64,000 bases of DNA from Sulfuricurvum sp. GTDB lineage: Bacteria; Campylobacterota; Campylobacteria; Campylobacterales; Sulfurimonadaceae. The notes beneath the pieces are model-generated. The model had not been told where the DNA came from. It was given only the letters and a program-made list of their open reading frames with translations, and made no database searches. Every line of letters starts with the position of its first letter. The first letter of the stretch is position 1. Shown here piece by piece: positions 43,457 to 51,667 of the stretch. Made by a program: the position numbers and the translations under genes. The DNA lies in the NCBI GenBank assembly GCA_024637295.1, contig JAGXFL010000002.1, positions 177,505 to 241,504 on the forward strand, written 5' to 3'.

Positions 43457-43828
43457 GGGGCTGACATGGCTTCGACGGGAGCGGGATGCTTTAGGTTGCA
43501 TGCCGGACTGAGCACCTCCGTTATACGGCTCACACTTGCTTAAACGCAAACAACACTAATTATCGTCCTGCTTACGCTGTAGCGTAAGTTTTAATTTAAT
43601 TTAGGACTGCTCTACCATTGTATGCTATCACGCAATGGAACTGGAGTATAACCCCCGCGATAGCTATACTCTCGGAGTGCCTCGGACGAGAATGAATTTA
43701 GAGGATTGGGTGATGTAGCTTTGCACGTTGTGCGATAGTCATCTGAAATTCAAACAACGTCTCTAAGCATGTAGACGCCTCTGGTGCCCCGTTTTCGGAC
43801 TGCGGTTCGATTCCGCACAGCTCCACCA
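43457..43828 (+). ncRNA. ssrA: Transfer-messenger RNA (tmRNA)
   Basis: The 5' end GGGGCTGACATGGCTTCGAC and the 3' end TTCGATTCCGCACAGCTCC-ACCA form the tRNA-like domain; the CCA is encoded. The resume codon is GCA at 43546 and the tag frame reads ANNTNYRPAYAVA then TAA at 43585-43587. This tag is of the Campylobacterota type. It rescues stalled ribosomes and marks the product for degradation. AT-rich accessory DNA begins right after it. Confidence 0.97.
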
Positions 43829-44242
43829 TCAACTCAATTTACCCCCATTCAATAAGTATCATTTTAGCCCGATGCAATTACACAAAATAATCTAGGCATA
43901 TTTAGCATATAGTTATTTTTTGACTCTTCATACTTTTTCTAAGTTAGTGTGCTACAAAAGTAGTAATTATAATAGTAGAACTTAGTATTTTGCATAATCT
44001 AAGCTATATGTATTGGAATAGATTTTGCATAGTAATTATCGATATAGACAAAGATGATCCACGCGGTTACAGTATGCAATGTATGAAAGAGCATATATTG
44101 AATTTTGTCAACATTTTCCGATATACTTACCATAATAGAATAAGAGTTTAGTATAGCACTTACATTATGGCAATGTTAAGGGAGCTATAGGGTTCAGAAT
44201 AGATTTTAAATCCACAAAACATATAGATTTAGAAAGAAGATA
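43829..44242. other. AT-rich intergenic stretch after tmRNA
   Basis: 414 bp with no confident gene. A 47-codon ORF (44008-44151) includes VIIDIDKDDPRGYSMQ but lacks a ribosome binding site and may be a remnant. TATAAT at 43966-43971 is far from the next start. I see no copy of the tmRNA 3' end that would mark an attachment site, and no integrase. Confidence 0.4.
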
Positions 44243-45031
44243 ATGCAAACTATAATAAAACCATTTGCTGAAAAAAATGCAGTTAAGGTTGTAGCTTTCG
44301 CAATTCAACTAACAGAACAGTTTTCACCAGATCATATAGCTTCGATTGTAAATATCACACGTGAGACGCAATTTTTTAAAGATGAATTTTCTAACTTCAC
44401 AGATCAAGTTGAAATGTCATTGACAATAGGACCGGATGGAGTTCAGCAACATTCCTCTGCAAATGGAATACTTTTTGAAAAAAAAGAGTCAGATGAGCAA
44501 ATATCTTGGACAACATCCATCAATAAAGACTCTATTATTGTTACCTGTAGAGCATATACTCGATGGGAGCAAATTGCACCTAAAGCACTAAAAATAATTA
44601 ATGAAGTTTTTTCTATTACCAAAAGTGTCAAAATTGCACAAATTACTTTAGAGTATCTTGATGAATTTCATATTATTAGCCAACAGTATGATTGGAAAAA
44701 ACAATTATTTAGAGATAATTGTAATTACATTTTGCCAAGTATTTATGATAATGATAGTTTTTGGCATATTAACTATGGATATTTTATAAATATTTCTGAT
44801 TTAGCTCAACCCCTTTTAGATAACCTTTTTATAAATTATTTTGCAGATGAACAAGATGAATTAAAGCATAAAGTAAATGTTAGAGCGCAACATAAAATTG
44901 TAGTTGATGATAATTATGATGAATCTTTTATTGCAAAATATTTTGGTGTAATTCATTTTCATAGTAAATCTATTTTTGAAGAAATCATACATGACAATAT
45001 TTTAAAATTATTTGATAGGGGTGTTAAATAA
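44243..45031 (+). CDS. TIGR04255-like protein of unknown function
   Basis: 262 aa. Start ATG 44243, preceded by GAAAGAAGA. The overall pattern fits the TIGR04255 group: an N-terminal strand with VVAFAIQLTEQFSPDHI, a central strand-rich region (WTTSINKDSIIVTCRAYTRWEQ), IAQITLEYLDEF and a C-terminal FDRGVK. Members occur sporadically in many bacteria, usually beside one or two other unknown genes. It has no signal peptide or catalytic motif that I can identify. Codon use is AT-rich compared with the genes before tmRNA, which suggests acquisition. Coupled to the next gene by TAATG. Confidence 0.65.
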   Translation: MQTIIKPFAEKNAVKVVAFAIQLTEQFSPDHIASIVNITRETQFFKDEFSNFTDQVEMSLTIGPDGVQQHSSANGILFEKKESDEQISWTTSINKDSIIVTCRAYTRWEQIAPKALKIINEVFSITKSVKIAQITLEYLDEFHIISQQYDWKKQLFRDNCNYILPSIYDNDSFWHINYGYFINISDLAQPLLDNLFINYFADEQDELKHKVNVRAQHKIVVDDNYDESFIAKYFGVIHFHSKSIFEEIIHDNILKLFDRGVK

Positions 45032-45609
45032 TGAATGCAACATCTTCGTTGGCAGTTAGCTTATTAATTTTATCTAGTATGGGGAATACTGCAACAGCAC
45101 AAATCATCAAAGATGATAATATTCCTTTTGTATTAAAAACCGGTACGTCTTCAAATTATACACTTACAAATGAATATAAAAAACTATACCAAAAGTTATA
45201 TACATATAGAAACCTTAATAATAATTGGGATGGGTATGATGGAGTTAGACCCCCAGAGGAAGTTATTACTACAACTGAGAAATTTATATCAATTTTAGAG
45301 AAAAATTTAATTCCCCCCCCAGTAAGCATGGTATCAGGAAGCGGGCAAGTTGCTTTATTTTGGAAAAATAAAAGTGAATATATTGAAGTAGATTTTGATG
45401 AAAATAATTATTTATCATATTTCTGTAAATTAAATAATAAGGTTTACGGAGAGGATGGAGTTATAGTTTCAAGTCATATATCCGAAAAATTACTTTCATC
45501 ATTAAATTTTTTACATGAAAAAAATACAACAACACAAGCAAAAAACAAAAGCGTTATATACAATAAACGGTCAACCATAGAAACAGATTTTTTAACATTT
45601 GTTTCATAA
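45031..45609 (+). CDS. Unknown protein with NNNWDGYDG motif
   Basis: 192 aa. The N-terminus (SSLAVSLLILSSMGNTATAQ) is hydrophobic and could be a signal peptide with an ATA cleavage site or a membrane-associated helix. A conserved-looking motif LNNNWDGYDGVRPPEE lies at ~63-78, followed by VSMVSGSGQVALFWKN and YIEVDFDENNYLSYFCK. Short proteins with a WDGYxG motif are often found near TIGR04255 genes to my knowledge; function unknown. The start overlaps the upstream stop (TAATG). Confidence 0.6.
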   Translation: MNATSSLAVSLLILSSMGNTATAQIIKDDNIPFVLKTGTSSNYTLTNEYKKLYQKLYTYRNLNNNWDGYDGVRPPEEVITTTEKFISILEKNLIPPPVSMVSGSGQVALFWKNKSEYIEVDFDENNYLSYFCKLNNKVYGEDGVIVSSHISEKLLSSLNFLHEKNTTTQAKNKSVIYNKRSTIETDFLTFVS

Positions 45610-45618
45610 TAATAATAA

Positions 45619-46107
45619 ATGACGTACCAAGAATTAATTGATTTAGAAAGTAGTACGCAAAGTCAATACTCACCATGCATAATATCTAATGATGAAGTAA
45701 TAGCTAGAATTCTTTTTTCTCCTAATCACTATCATAACGGAGAAATCCTTCCTAGTGCTTTTGAGGATATATTTAAAGCTACTGGTTTTTCAGTACTTAG
45801 GAAGCACCATGATTTTGATAAATCATTAAAAGTTACTATTGCAGATCTTCATAAACCAGGTGTAAATGAGTATTTTGGTTATGTTTGTGCAAGAGTATCA
45901 GAAATAAGGGCAATAATACTCGAAACCTTACGATTATTTTATATTCTTGATACTGCAACAAAAAGAAAACTTGGGCATTCTGATGTATTTTCAATTCGTA
46001 CTAAAGAAATGGGGTCTAAAAGCTGGGTAAATAATTATATAAGAAGTGAGATTTCGCTAGTATTTAATGACCTTGTAGTAGATGCTCAAATAGAGAGCGT
46101 ATCATAG
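45619..46107 (+). CDS. Unknown protein, third gene of the tmRNA-adjacent operon
   Basis: 162 aa, starting 9 bp after the preceding stop. Visible features: PCIISNDEVIARILFSPNHY, HHDFDKSLKVTIADLHKP, YFGYVCARVSEIRAI and a Lys/Arg-rich end. I do not recognise a family. Because it is compact and co-oriented with the two preceding genes, a joint function is likely. AT-rich like its neighbours. Confidence 0.55.
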   Translation: MTYQELIDLESSTQSQYSPCIISNDEVIARILFSPNHYHNGEILPSAFEDIFKATGFSVLRKHHDFDKSLKVTIADLHKPGVNEYFGYVCARVSEIRAIILETLRLFYILDTATKRKLGHSDVFSIRTKEMGSKSWVNNYIRSEISLVFNDLVVDAQIESVS

Positions 46108-46653
46108 ATTGTTTTTCAAATTAATTAGGCATTTCATAGCACTTTAATATTGCATATCAAGATTGTTCGAGGAAAATTATTTGAACAAAAGCGACTTTTT
46201 TTGGAATGAGTGATAGAAAAAGGGGACAGGCTAGATTACCGATCACTTACTTCCTATACTGTTTAGTAAGACCTTGCGGAAATATTTTTTTATAATCGAT
46301 TGAATGATTTTCGTATATACTACTTCTTAGAATTGATCACTGCGTAGCGGGGGTCAATTATCCTTCGGTAGCACTACTAGCCCATGCCCTCTAACTTTTC
46401 CATTTTTATCTTTACGAAATTTTTGTTCAATAATCTCAAAATCTTTGTTGCTCTTTTTGCCTATGATATGCCGACCTATGGGAGAAACCTATTACTTTAT
46501 TTTTGAATGTATGAGATAAAAGAGTACGATTAGCATAAATATTCGTACCATATTAGGTATGATTAAATCAATATGGAATGACCCCCATTTTAGAGATACC
46601 TTAGTTTTTCTTAGCTATTATGGTCTTAAATTGATACTGTAAAGTTGTACGTG
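46108..46653. other. Decayed AT-rich DNA with remnant frame and inverted repeat
   Basis: About 540 bp without an intact gene. Minus strand 46354-46488 has an open frame (SPIGRHIIGKKSNKDFE, KFRKDKNGKVRGHGL) ending at TGA 46354 but with no start codon; it looks like the C-terminal end of a lost gene. GGGGGTCA at 46349-46356 and its inverse TGACCCCC at 46579-46586 bracket this remnant. AAAAAGGGGACAGGC at 46209-46223 recalls sequences seen next to IS200/REP-type transposases in this group, from memory only. Probable mobile-element debris. Confidence 0.35.
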
Positions 46654-47094
46654 ATGATAAATGAATTGATCTGGAATGAAGAATATAGAATTGGTATCAG
46701 TAATATTGATGTTCAACACCAGCACCTGTTCCAAATTGTAGGACGGATTGCTGCTCTTGATACGGTTACCTCTACAAAAGAAGAATTGAGAGGTATTTTA
46801 ATAGAACTTAGTAACTATATGAAAGAACACTTTCACGATGAAGAAGCATATATGCTGAAAATTCATTTTCCAGAATATGAATATCACCGTGAGCTTCATC
46901 AAGATATTGTAGATTTTGTCAACAAGTCGGTGACAAACTCTCCTTCGATAGCAATGATAAAAACCAAATTAAAATTCATTATAAAAAAAGCTCTAATAGA
47001 TCATATTTTGGAAGAGGATATGAAAATAAAACTTTTTGTGGCATCGCAAACGAGTGAAGAAAATTTAGATGAAGAACTTCACGTTTTATCTTAA
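46654..47094 (+). CDS. Bacteriohemerythrin
   Basis: 146 aa from ATG 46654 (in-frame TTG/GTG upstream are less likely). Iron ligands follow the hemerythrin pattern: IDVQHQHLF, HFHDEEAYM, YHRELHQDI and IDHILEEDMK. It binds O2 at a di-iron site and may store, carry or sense oxygen. Two further genes in the same direction follow, the next encoding a PAS-GGDEF protein 62 bp away. Confidence 0.92.
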   Translation: MINELIWNEEYRIGISNIDVQHQHLFQIVGRIAALDTVTSTKEELRGILIELSNYMKEHFHDEEAYMLKIHFPEYEYHRELHQDIVDFVNKSVTNSPSIAMIKTKLKFIIKKALIDHILEEDMKIKLFVASQTSEENLDEELHVLS

Positions 47095-47156
47095 AGCCTA
47101 TATAAGGTGATTGAATACCCGACTGCTTTTCCATCTATTTTAGATAAAATATTCAA

Positions 47157-48563
47157 ATGAAAAAATACATATCAACAATATCAATAGCTATTTTAACGTT
47201 CATTATTTTAGTAGCTATATCATTAGTTGAGTACACACTTTCTAACTTTGGGAAAATTATTTTCATTACTGCTTTTTCAATAGTCACTGCATACCTATTT
47301 CATTTAAAAACACATATGGAACAAATGTTAAAAAAACGTATAAAAGCAGAAAAAATATCCAAAGTAGGTTTTTGGTCATTAGATTTAACTCAAAACTCGC
47401 TGTTTTGGTCAGATGAGATATTTGATATATTTGAGATTGATTCTAAAAAATTCAAACCTTCTTATGAAAATTTTTTACATACTGTTCACCCTGATGATAG
47501 AAATTCAGTAAATGATGCTTATACAAGATCATTAGAAAACAAAGAAAGTTACACCATTGAACACAGACTTCTACTGAATGATGGGCGTATTAAATGGGTT
47601 AAAGAAGAGTGTGAAACAGAGTTCGACACAGATGGTATTCCTTTAGTTTCGATAGGTACTGTTACAGATATCACAAAAGAAGTAGAGTATTTACATCAAA
47701 TCCAAAAGTCTGAATTCACACTAAACTCTATTATAAATGCTACCGATGACCTTTTATTTTTTAAAGATAAAGATTTTAATTATTTAGGTTGTAATGAAGC
47801 ATTTTTAAAATTTGTTGGAAAAACAAAAGAAGATATGATTAGTCATAATGACTTTGAACTATTTAGTGAAGATATGGCGTCGCTTTTTAGAGAGATGGAT
47901 ATAACGGTGTTGGAAAAAAATGAAATTTGTTCTAACTACGAATGGATTAAATATCCTAATGGTGAAAAAAAGTATCTATTAACTAAAAAGATTCCATTTC
48001 ACTATACCAAAGAAGATGTTGGTATTTTAGGAATTAGTAGAGATATAACTGAACTGCATTTATCGCAAAAAAAAATAAAAGAACAATCTTATATTGATGA
48101 ATTAACAAAACTACACAATCGTAAATCTTACAATGAGCACATTGAAGAATTAGTATCACTTAAGAAACGTTATGGAACTCCTTTTTCAATGGTCATGTAT
48201 GATATTGACAATTTTAAAGCAGTAAATGATACATATGGTCATAAAGTTGGAGATATAGTATTAACAAAGATGAGTGAATTGATAACATCACTTCTAAGGG
48301 AAAGTGATTACATTTTTAGAATTGGCGGAGAAGAGTTTATCATTTTGTTAACTGAGACAAATTTAGAGAATGCTGTTGCCGTAGCAACTAAAGTTTGCAA
48401 AAGTGTTGAAAAAAATTTAATATATATTACAAATAATCCTATTACGATTAGTATGGGAGTTTCCGAAGTCAATGAAAGCGATAGTGAAGATACAATCTTT
48501 AAAAGAGTAGATGAGTTACTTTACAAATCTAAAAACAGTGGTAAAAACAAGGTTTCTTATTAA
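47157..48563 (+). CDS. Membrane PAS-PAS-GGDEF diguanylate cyclase
   Basis: 468 aa. Two N-terminal membrane helices (ISIAILTFIILVAISLVEY and IIFITAFSIVTAYLF), PAS 1 (~70-180, with the PAC end VSIGTVTDITKEVEY), PAS 2 (~185-300), and GGDEF (~310-468) with the active motif RIGGEEFIILL and the YDIDNFKAVNDTYGH substrate site. The receptor-like inhibitory site RxxD is not obvious. Should make c-di-GMP. AT-rich compared with the core genes. Confidence 0.92.
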   Translation: MKKYISTISIAILTFIILVAISLVEYTLSNFGKIIFITAFSIVTAYLFHLKTHMEQMLKKRIKAEKISKVGFWSLDLTQNSLFWSDEIFDIFEIDSKKFKPSYENFLHTVHPDDRNSVNDAYTRSLENKESYTIEHRLLLNDGRIKWVKEECETEFDTDGIPLVSIGTVTDITKEVEYLHQIQKSEFTLNSIINATDDLLFFKDKDFNYLGCNEAFLKFVGKTKEDMISHNDFELFSEDMASLFREMDITVLEKNEICSNYEWIKYPNGEKKYLLTKKIPFHYTKEDVGILGISRDITELHLSQKKIKEQSYIDELTKLHNRKSYNEHIEELVSLKKRYGTPFSMVMYDIDNFKAVNDTYGHKVGDIVLTKMSELITSLLRESDYIFRIGGEEFIILLTETNLENAVAVATKVCKSVEKNLIYITNNPITISMGVSEVNESDSEDTIFKRVDELLYKSKNSGKNKVSY

Positions 48564-48691
48564 AGTAAATTATCAATATCCTCCTGTATTGTTGTTCATT
48601 CAAGTTGTCTGTATGTTGACTCTTCTTTGGCATAATTGCTATAGTGATTGTGGATGTTTTGAATAATTGAAAATTTTATAAGGAAGCTGAT

Positions 48692-49261
48692 ATGAAGAAG
48701 TTATATAGTTTAGTGGCAGTAGTTGTCTTGATGAGTGGATGTTCCTATAAAAATGAGGCAATAGAGCTTTCATCATACAAAGCCCATTACTTGAGTAATA
48801 CGACAGAGGATCGACATAATATTTCTTTTTTATCTGTCACAGACATTAGAGAAGATAAGAGATCAATAGGGTATGTACTAGTAAATGATAAGGTAGATAC
48901 AAAGCTTTACAGCAATGTGGATTTTGCAAGCAGATATACAGAGGGGCTTACTAAGGTATTAACAGCTGCTAAGTTCAACTTGGTAAATAATGCTGCCGGC
49001 GCGAATACAAAAATAGACGTAAAAATCAAAGATATTCAGCTCATTTATAATGATACTGATAAATTGAATGAAAATCTTCATGGAAAAATAGTAGTAGAGG
49101 TAACTTTGACAAAAGCTGATAAGGTCAATGTCTTCACATTTACTCAAAAACAAGGAATGTGGATAAAACCATCTTACACTTCCAAAGATGTAGAACCTTT
49201 TCTAAATACACTGTTTACTGACAGTATTGACGATATAGTTGTTAAGTTGACCAATAAATAA
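48692..49261 (+). CDS. YajG-like lipoprotein
   Basis: 189 aa. Lipobox LMSGC at residues ~14-18, AAGGAAG ribosome binding site. The mature part has SFLSVTDIREDKRSIGYV, the type of repeat seen in YajG-family lipoproteins, and FTQKQGMWIKPSY. Outer-membrane lipoprotein of unknown function. A strong hairpin follows the stop. Confidence 0.75.
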   Translation: MKKLYSLVAVVVLMSGCSYKNEAIELSSYKAHYLSNTTEDRHNISFLSVTDIREDKRSIGYVLVNDKVDTKLYSNVDFASRYTEGLTKVLTAAKFNLVNNAAGANTKIDVKIKDIQLIYNDTDKLNENLHGKIVVEVTLTKADKVNVFTFTQKQGMWIKPSYTSKDVEPFLNTLFTDSIDDIVVKLTNK

Positions 49262-49276
49262 AGCCTTACATACTTT

Positions 49277-49314
49277 AAACAGTGCCCAAACTGTGTTAGA
49301 GCAGGGCACTGTTT
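49277..49314 (+). terminator. Hairpin terminator after the YajG-like gene
   Basis: Perfect 11-bp stem AAACAGTGCCC / GGGCACTGTTT with a 16-base loop, 15 bp after the stop codon. There is no strict U-run, though an A/T-rich stretch follows; the arms are symmetric, so it could also act on the other strand. Confidence 0.6.
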
Positions 49315-49402
49315 GACGATGCAATATTAAAAAAATCATACACTCTTTTAAGCAATCCCATTCTAAACTTCTGACAAATTTTATGACATCCAGGAACTAC
49401 CG

Positions 49403-49753
49403 ATGACCTACTATATAACAAAGCTCATTATCACAACGATTTTGATTGTTTTAATATCTGAAATATCCAAGAGAAGCAGTCTAGTAGGTGCATTATTAGC
49501 GGCGATTCCTTTGGTATCTATATTGGCTATGACGTGGATGTATGTGGATACAAACAGCAGTGCTGGGGCGGTGGAGTTTTCCAATAGGATTATTTGGCTG
49601 ATCGCTCCATCGATGACACTGTTTATCATCTTCCCTATTTTGATAAAAAAAGGGGTGAGTTTTTACCCGAGCATGGGTGTCGCAATCATCGCTACGGTTA
49701 CGGCGTATTACTTGATGATTCTAGTGTTAAGAAAACTTGGAATAGAGCTGTAA
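49403..49753 (+). CDS. DUF3147-type small membrane protein
   Basis: 116 aa with four hydrophobic segments (TKLIITTILIVLISEI, VGALLAAIPLVSILAMTWMY, IIWLIAPSMTLFIIFPILI, VAIIATVTAYYLMILVL). The composition and size fit DUF3147. Function unknown. Independent of its neighbours: a terminator precedes and a new -10 follows. Confidence 0.75.
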   Translation: MTYYITKLIITTILIVLISEISKRSSLVGALLAAIPLVSILAMTWMYVDTNSSAGAVEFSNRIIWLIAPSMTLFIIFPILIKKGVSFYPSMGVAIIATVTAYYLMILVLRKLGIEL

Positions 49754-49764
49754 ACGAGAATAGC

Positions 49765-49770
49765 TATAAT
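49765..49770 (+). promoter_or_regulatory. -10 element (TATAAT) before lipoprotein gene
   Basis: TATAAT directly 14-20 bp upstream of the possible starts of the next gene; it argues for a start after 49772. Confidence 0.35.
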
Positions 49771-49783
49771 TTTGAAAAAGGGA

Positions 49784-50587
49784 ATGGTATTGAAATCTTC
49801 ATTACTTATTATGTGTATCGCCTTGATTTTCGGGGGGTGTACGACCGCTCCGACTCCTGCTGCTCAAAAACCGTGTATCAATGCGGAAAAACTAAATATC
49901 TATGGGTTGAATCATCTCGAATTGGTAGCTAAAACACTACGGGAAGAGAAACAAAACAACAAATCATTTGAGATCAGTATGTTCTTGCTCAATAAAACCC
50001 TCAACGAGTATTCGGATCTGTTTAAATCCAGTGCGCAGATCAGTAATGTCGCAAGGTTTCTGCCGATCCCGTATGCGGGGGAAGTGTGCAGTACGACGAA
50101 GCTTATTTCAAAAACGGCTCTCAATCTCGCTCAGGCGGCGACGGCATTTAATCAATACAAGGCAAGCTCTAATATGTTCTTGGATGAGTTTGATAAACTT
50201 AACCGAAATACGGCCACATCCGCAGAGATTTCACGACTGGCTGTCTACGGTGATACAAAACTGCTTGCCGATGCTAAAAACTTGGAACTTTCGCTAAAAG
50301 ATATCTCTGAATCTACAGCTACGATGGCAGCTACTATGCAAAGCATCTCTGAGGCATTGAACAAGACAAGCGGTTATGTCAATCAGATGAAAAACTATGT
50401 CGGTGTGGATAATGATGCAAGTGTGGAAGATAAAGGAAAAGTGGTCAAAAATCGTGCGTCGATGATGAGTGCGCTTTCTGGACTAAACCAAAAAATCGGC
50501 TTGCTTGAAAAGAGCGGTCAGGCGTATCGATACAATATCGCCAAAGCCCGAGCATTCTCAGAGTTGGCACTTGAGCTCAACAAGTAG
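49784..50587 (+). CDS. Lipoprotein with helical repeats, unknown function
   Basis: 267 aa from ATG 49784; TTG at 49790 is an alternative because AAAAAGGGA is well spaced for it. Lipobox IFGGC (cysteine near residue 19) followed by TTAPTPAAQ. The mature protein is mostly helical and coiled-coil like (DAKNLELSLKDISESTATMAATMQSI), with two further cysteines at KPCINAE and GEVCSTT. No family recognised. Confidence 0.65.
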   Translation: MVLKSSLLIMCIALIFGGCTTAPTPAAQKPCINAEKLNIYGLNHLELVAKTLREEKQNNKSFEISMFLLNKTLNEYSDLFKSSAQISNVARFLPIPYAGEVCSTTKLISKTALNLAQAATAFNQYKASSNMFLDEFDKLNRNTATSAEISRLAVYGDTKLLADAKNLELSLKDISESTATMAATMQSISEALNKTSGYVNQMKNYVGVDNDASVEDKGKVVKNRASMMSALSGLNQKIGLLEKSGQAYRYNIAKARAFSELALELNK

Positions 50588-50611
50588 GGGATAGTTCTCC
50601 CCTAGTGTGCT

Positions 50612-51019
50612 TTACTCTGTAACCGGTTGCAATGCCGCTTCGACTTCGATGGCTTTGTATTTCAAAACACCGATGAGCAAAAAGATGGATGTCGCAAAGA
50701 ACAGATATGTCCCCTGACCTGCAAAGCATAAATCGATGTTTTCTACCGGAATCGTTTGATACTGCATAAAAGCGACTGCGGCAACGGCCGCGAGAATAGA
50801 AACAGCACTTCCCCATACTAGTGAGATCGATTTGTTTTTAATGACCTGAAATACGGGATAAGCATACAATGCCAATAATACAAAAGTAATTTGTTGCCAG
50901 CCATTTGATGTTCGAATCACCATGTCTACCCACGGCATGAAAATGCTGATGATGGCGATGAGAGTAGAGATCAAGATTATTTTGCCGCCGATATTGATGT
51001 TGGACCATGAAAATGTCAT
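50612..51019 (-). CDS. Small four-helix membrane protein, unknown function
   Basis: 135 aa with hydrophobic segments KIILISTLIAIISIFMPW, ITFVLLALYAYPVFQVI, VWGSAVSILAAVAAVAFM and TYLFFATSIFLLIGVL. No family recognised. It converges with the lipoprotein gene. Confidence 0.7.
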   Translation of the reverse strand: MTFSWSNINIGGKIILISTLIAIISIFMPWVDMVIRTSNGWQQITFVLLALYAYPVFQVIKNKSISLVWGSAVSILAAVAAVAFMQYQTIPVENIDLCFAGQGTYLFFATSIFLLIGVLKYKAIEVEAALQPVTE

Positions 51020-51094
51020 AGGGTTCCCCTGTATTGTTTACGTATTCAAGCACGAATCATGCCTAAAGTGTTAACGGGAAAAAATTGGGTTGTC

Positions 51095-51604
51095 TTAGTC
51101 GACAAGTCCGTAAAAGATATTTTTGTTATGGTGCATATCGTGATTGGCAATAGTAAGAAGTTGTTGCGGTGTAAGACCGTCTTGGGGAAACAATGCGATG
51201 CCGATACTGGCACTAGTAGAGATATCTGATTCATTGATCGGTTCAGCGATCTTTTGTTTTAGCTTTTGGGCAATTTCAAGTAGATATGCTTTGTCTGTAA
51301 GCGATTCGATGATAATGACAAATTCATCTTTTCCATAGTGTACAACCGCATCGGCAGATGGACAGAAGGATCGTAGTCGTTTGGCAACTTCTGTTAGGAC
51401 ATGGTCACCTGCGGTGTAGCCATACTTGTCATTAAGCTGTTTGAACTCATTGAGATTGCAATAAAGTATTCCTGTTTTGGTTCCGCTAAACACTGCTAGA
51501 TGAATGGCATGCGATAACCGTTCTTCAAAAAAAGTCTCTACATTTAAGGAGCCATTCTCCGGCAAAAATTTTCGAAGAGCAAAAAGATTGCGCAAAAACT
51601 GCAT
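51095..51604 (-). CDS. Soluble GGDEF-domain protein with degenerate signature
   Basis: 169 aa from ATG 51604, whose AGGGGAGG ribosome binding site lies four bases upstream. A single GGDEF domain: YCNLNEFKQLNDKYGYTAGD and VVHYGKDEFVIII. The signature is GKDEF instead of GGDEF and the first catalytic Asp of DxDxFK is Asn, so diguanylate cyclase activity is unlikely. It may bind GTP or c-di-GMP. No sensor domain is present. Confidence 0.82.
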   Translation of the reverse strand: MQFLRNLFALRKFLPENGSLNVETFFEERLSHAIHLAVFSGTKTGILYCNLNEFKQLNDKYGYTAGDHVLTEVAKRLRSFCPSADAVVHYGKDEFVIIIESLTDKAYLLEIAQKLKQKIAEPINESDISTSASIGIALFPQDGLTPQQLLTIANHDMHHNKNIFYGLVD

Positions 51605-51667
51605 AATACCTCCCCTAAAGATAAGGGTTATTGTAATGTTTTTGTGTGACATTGCTGTCACATTTTG

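Noticed and set aside
44008..44151. 47-codon ORF with VIIDIDKDDPRGYSMQ after tmRNA
   Set aside because: No ribosome binding site, no recognised family and AT-rich surroundings; mentioned only as a possible remnant.
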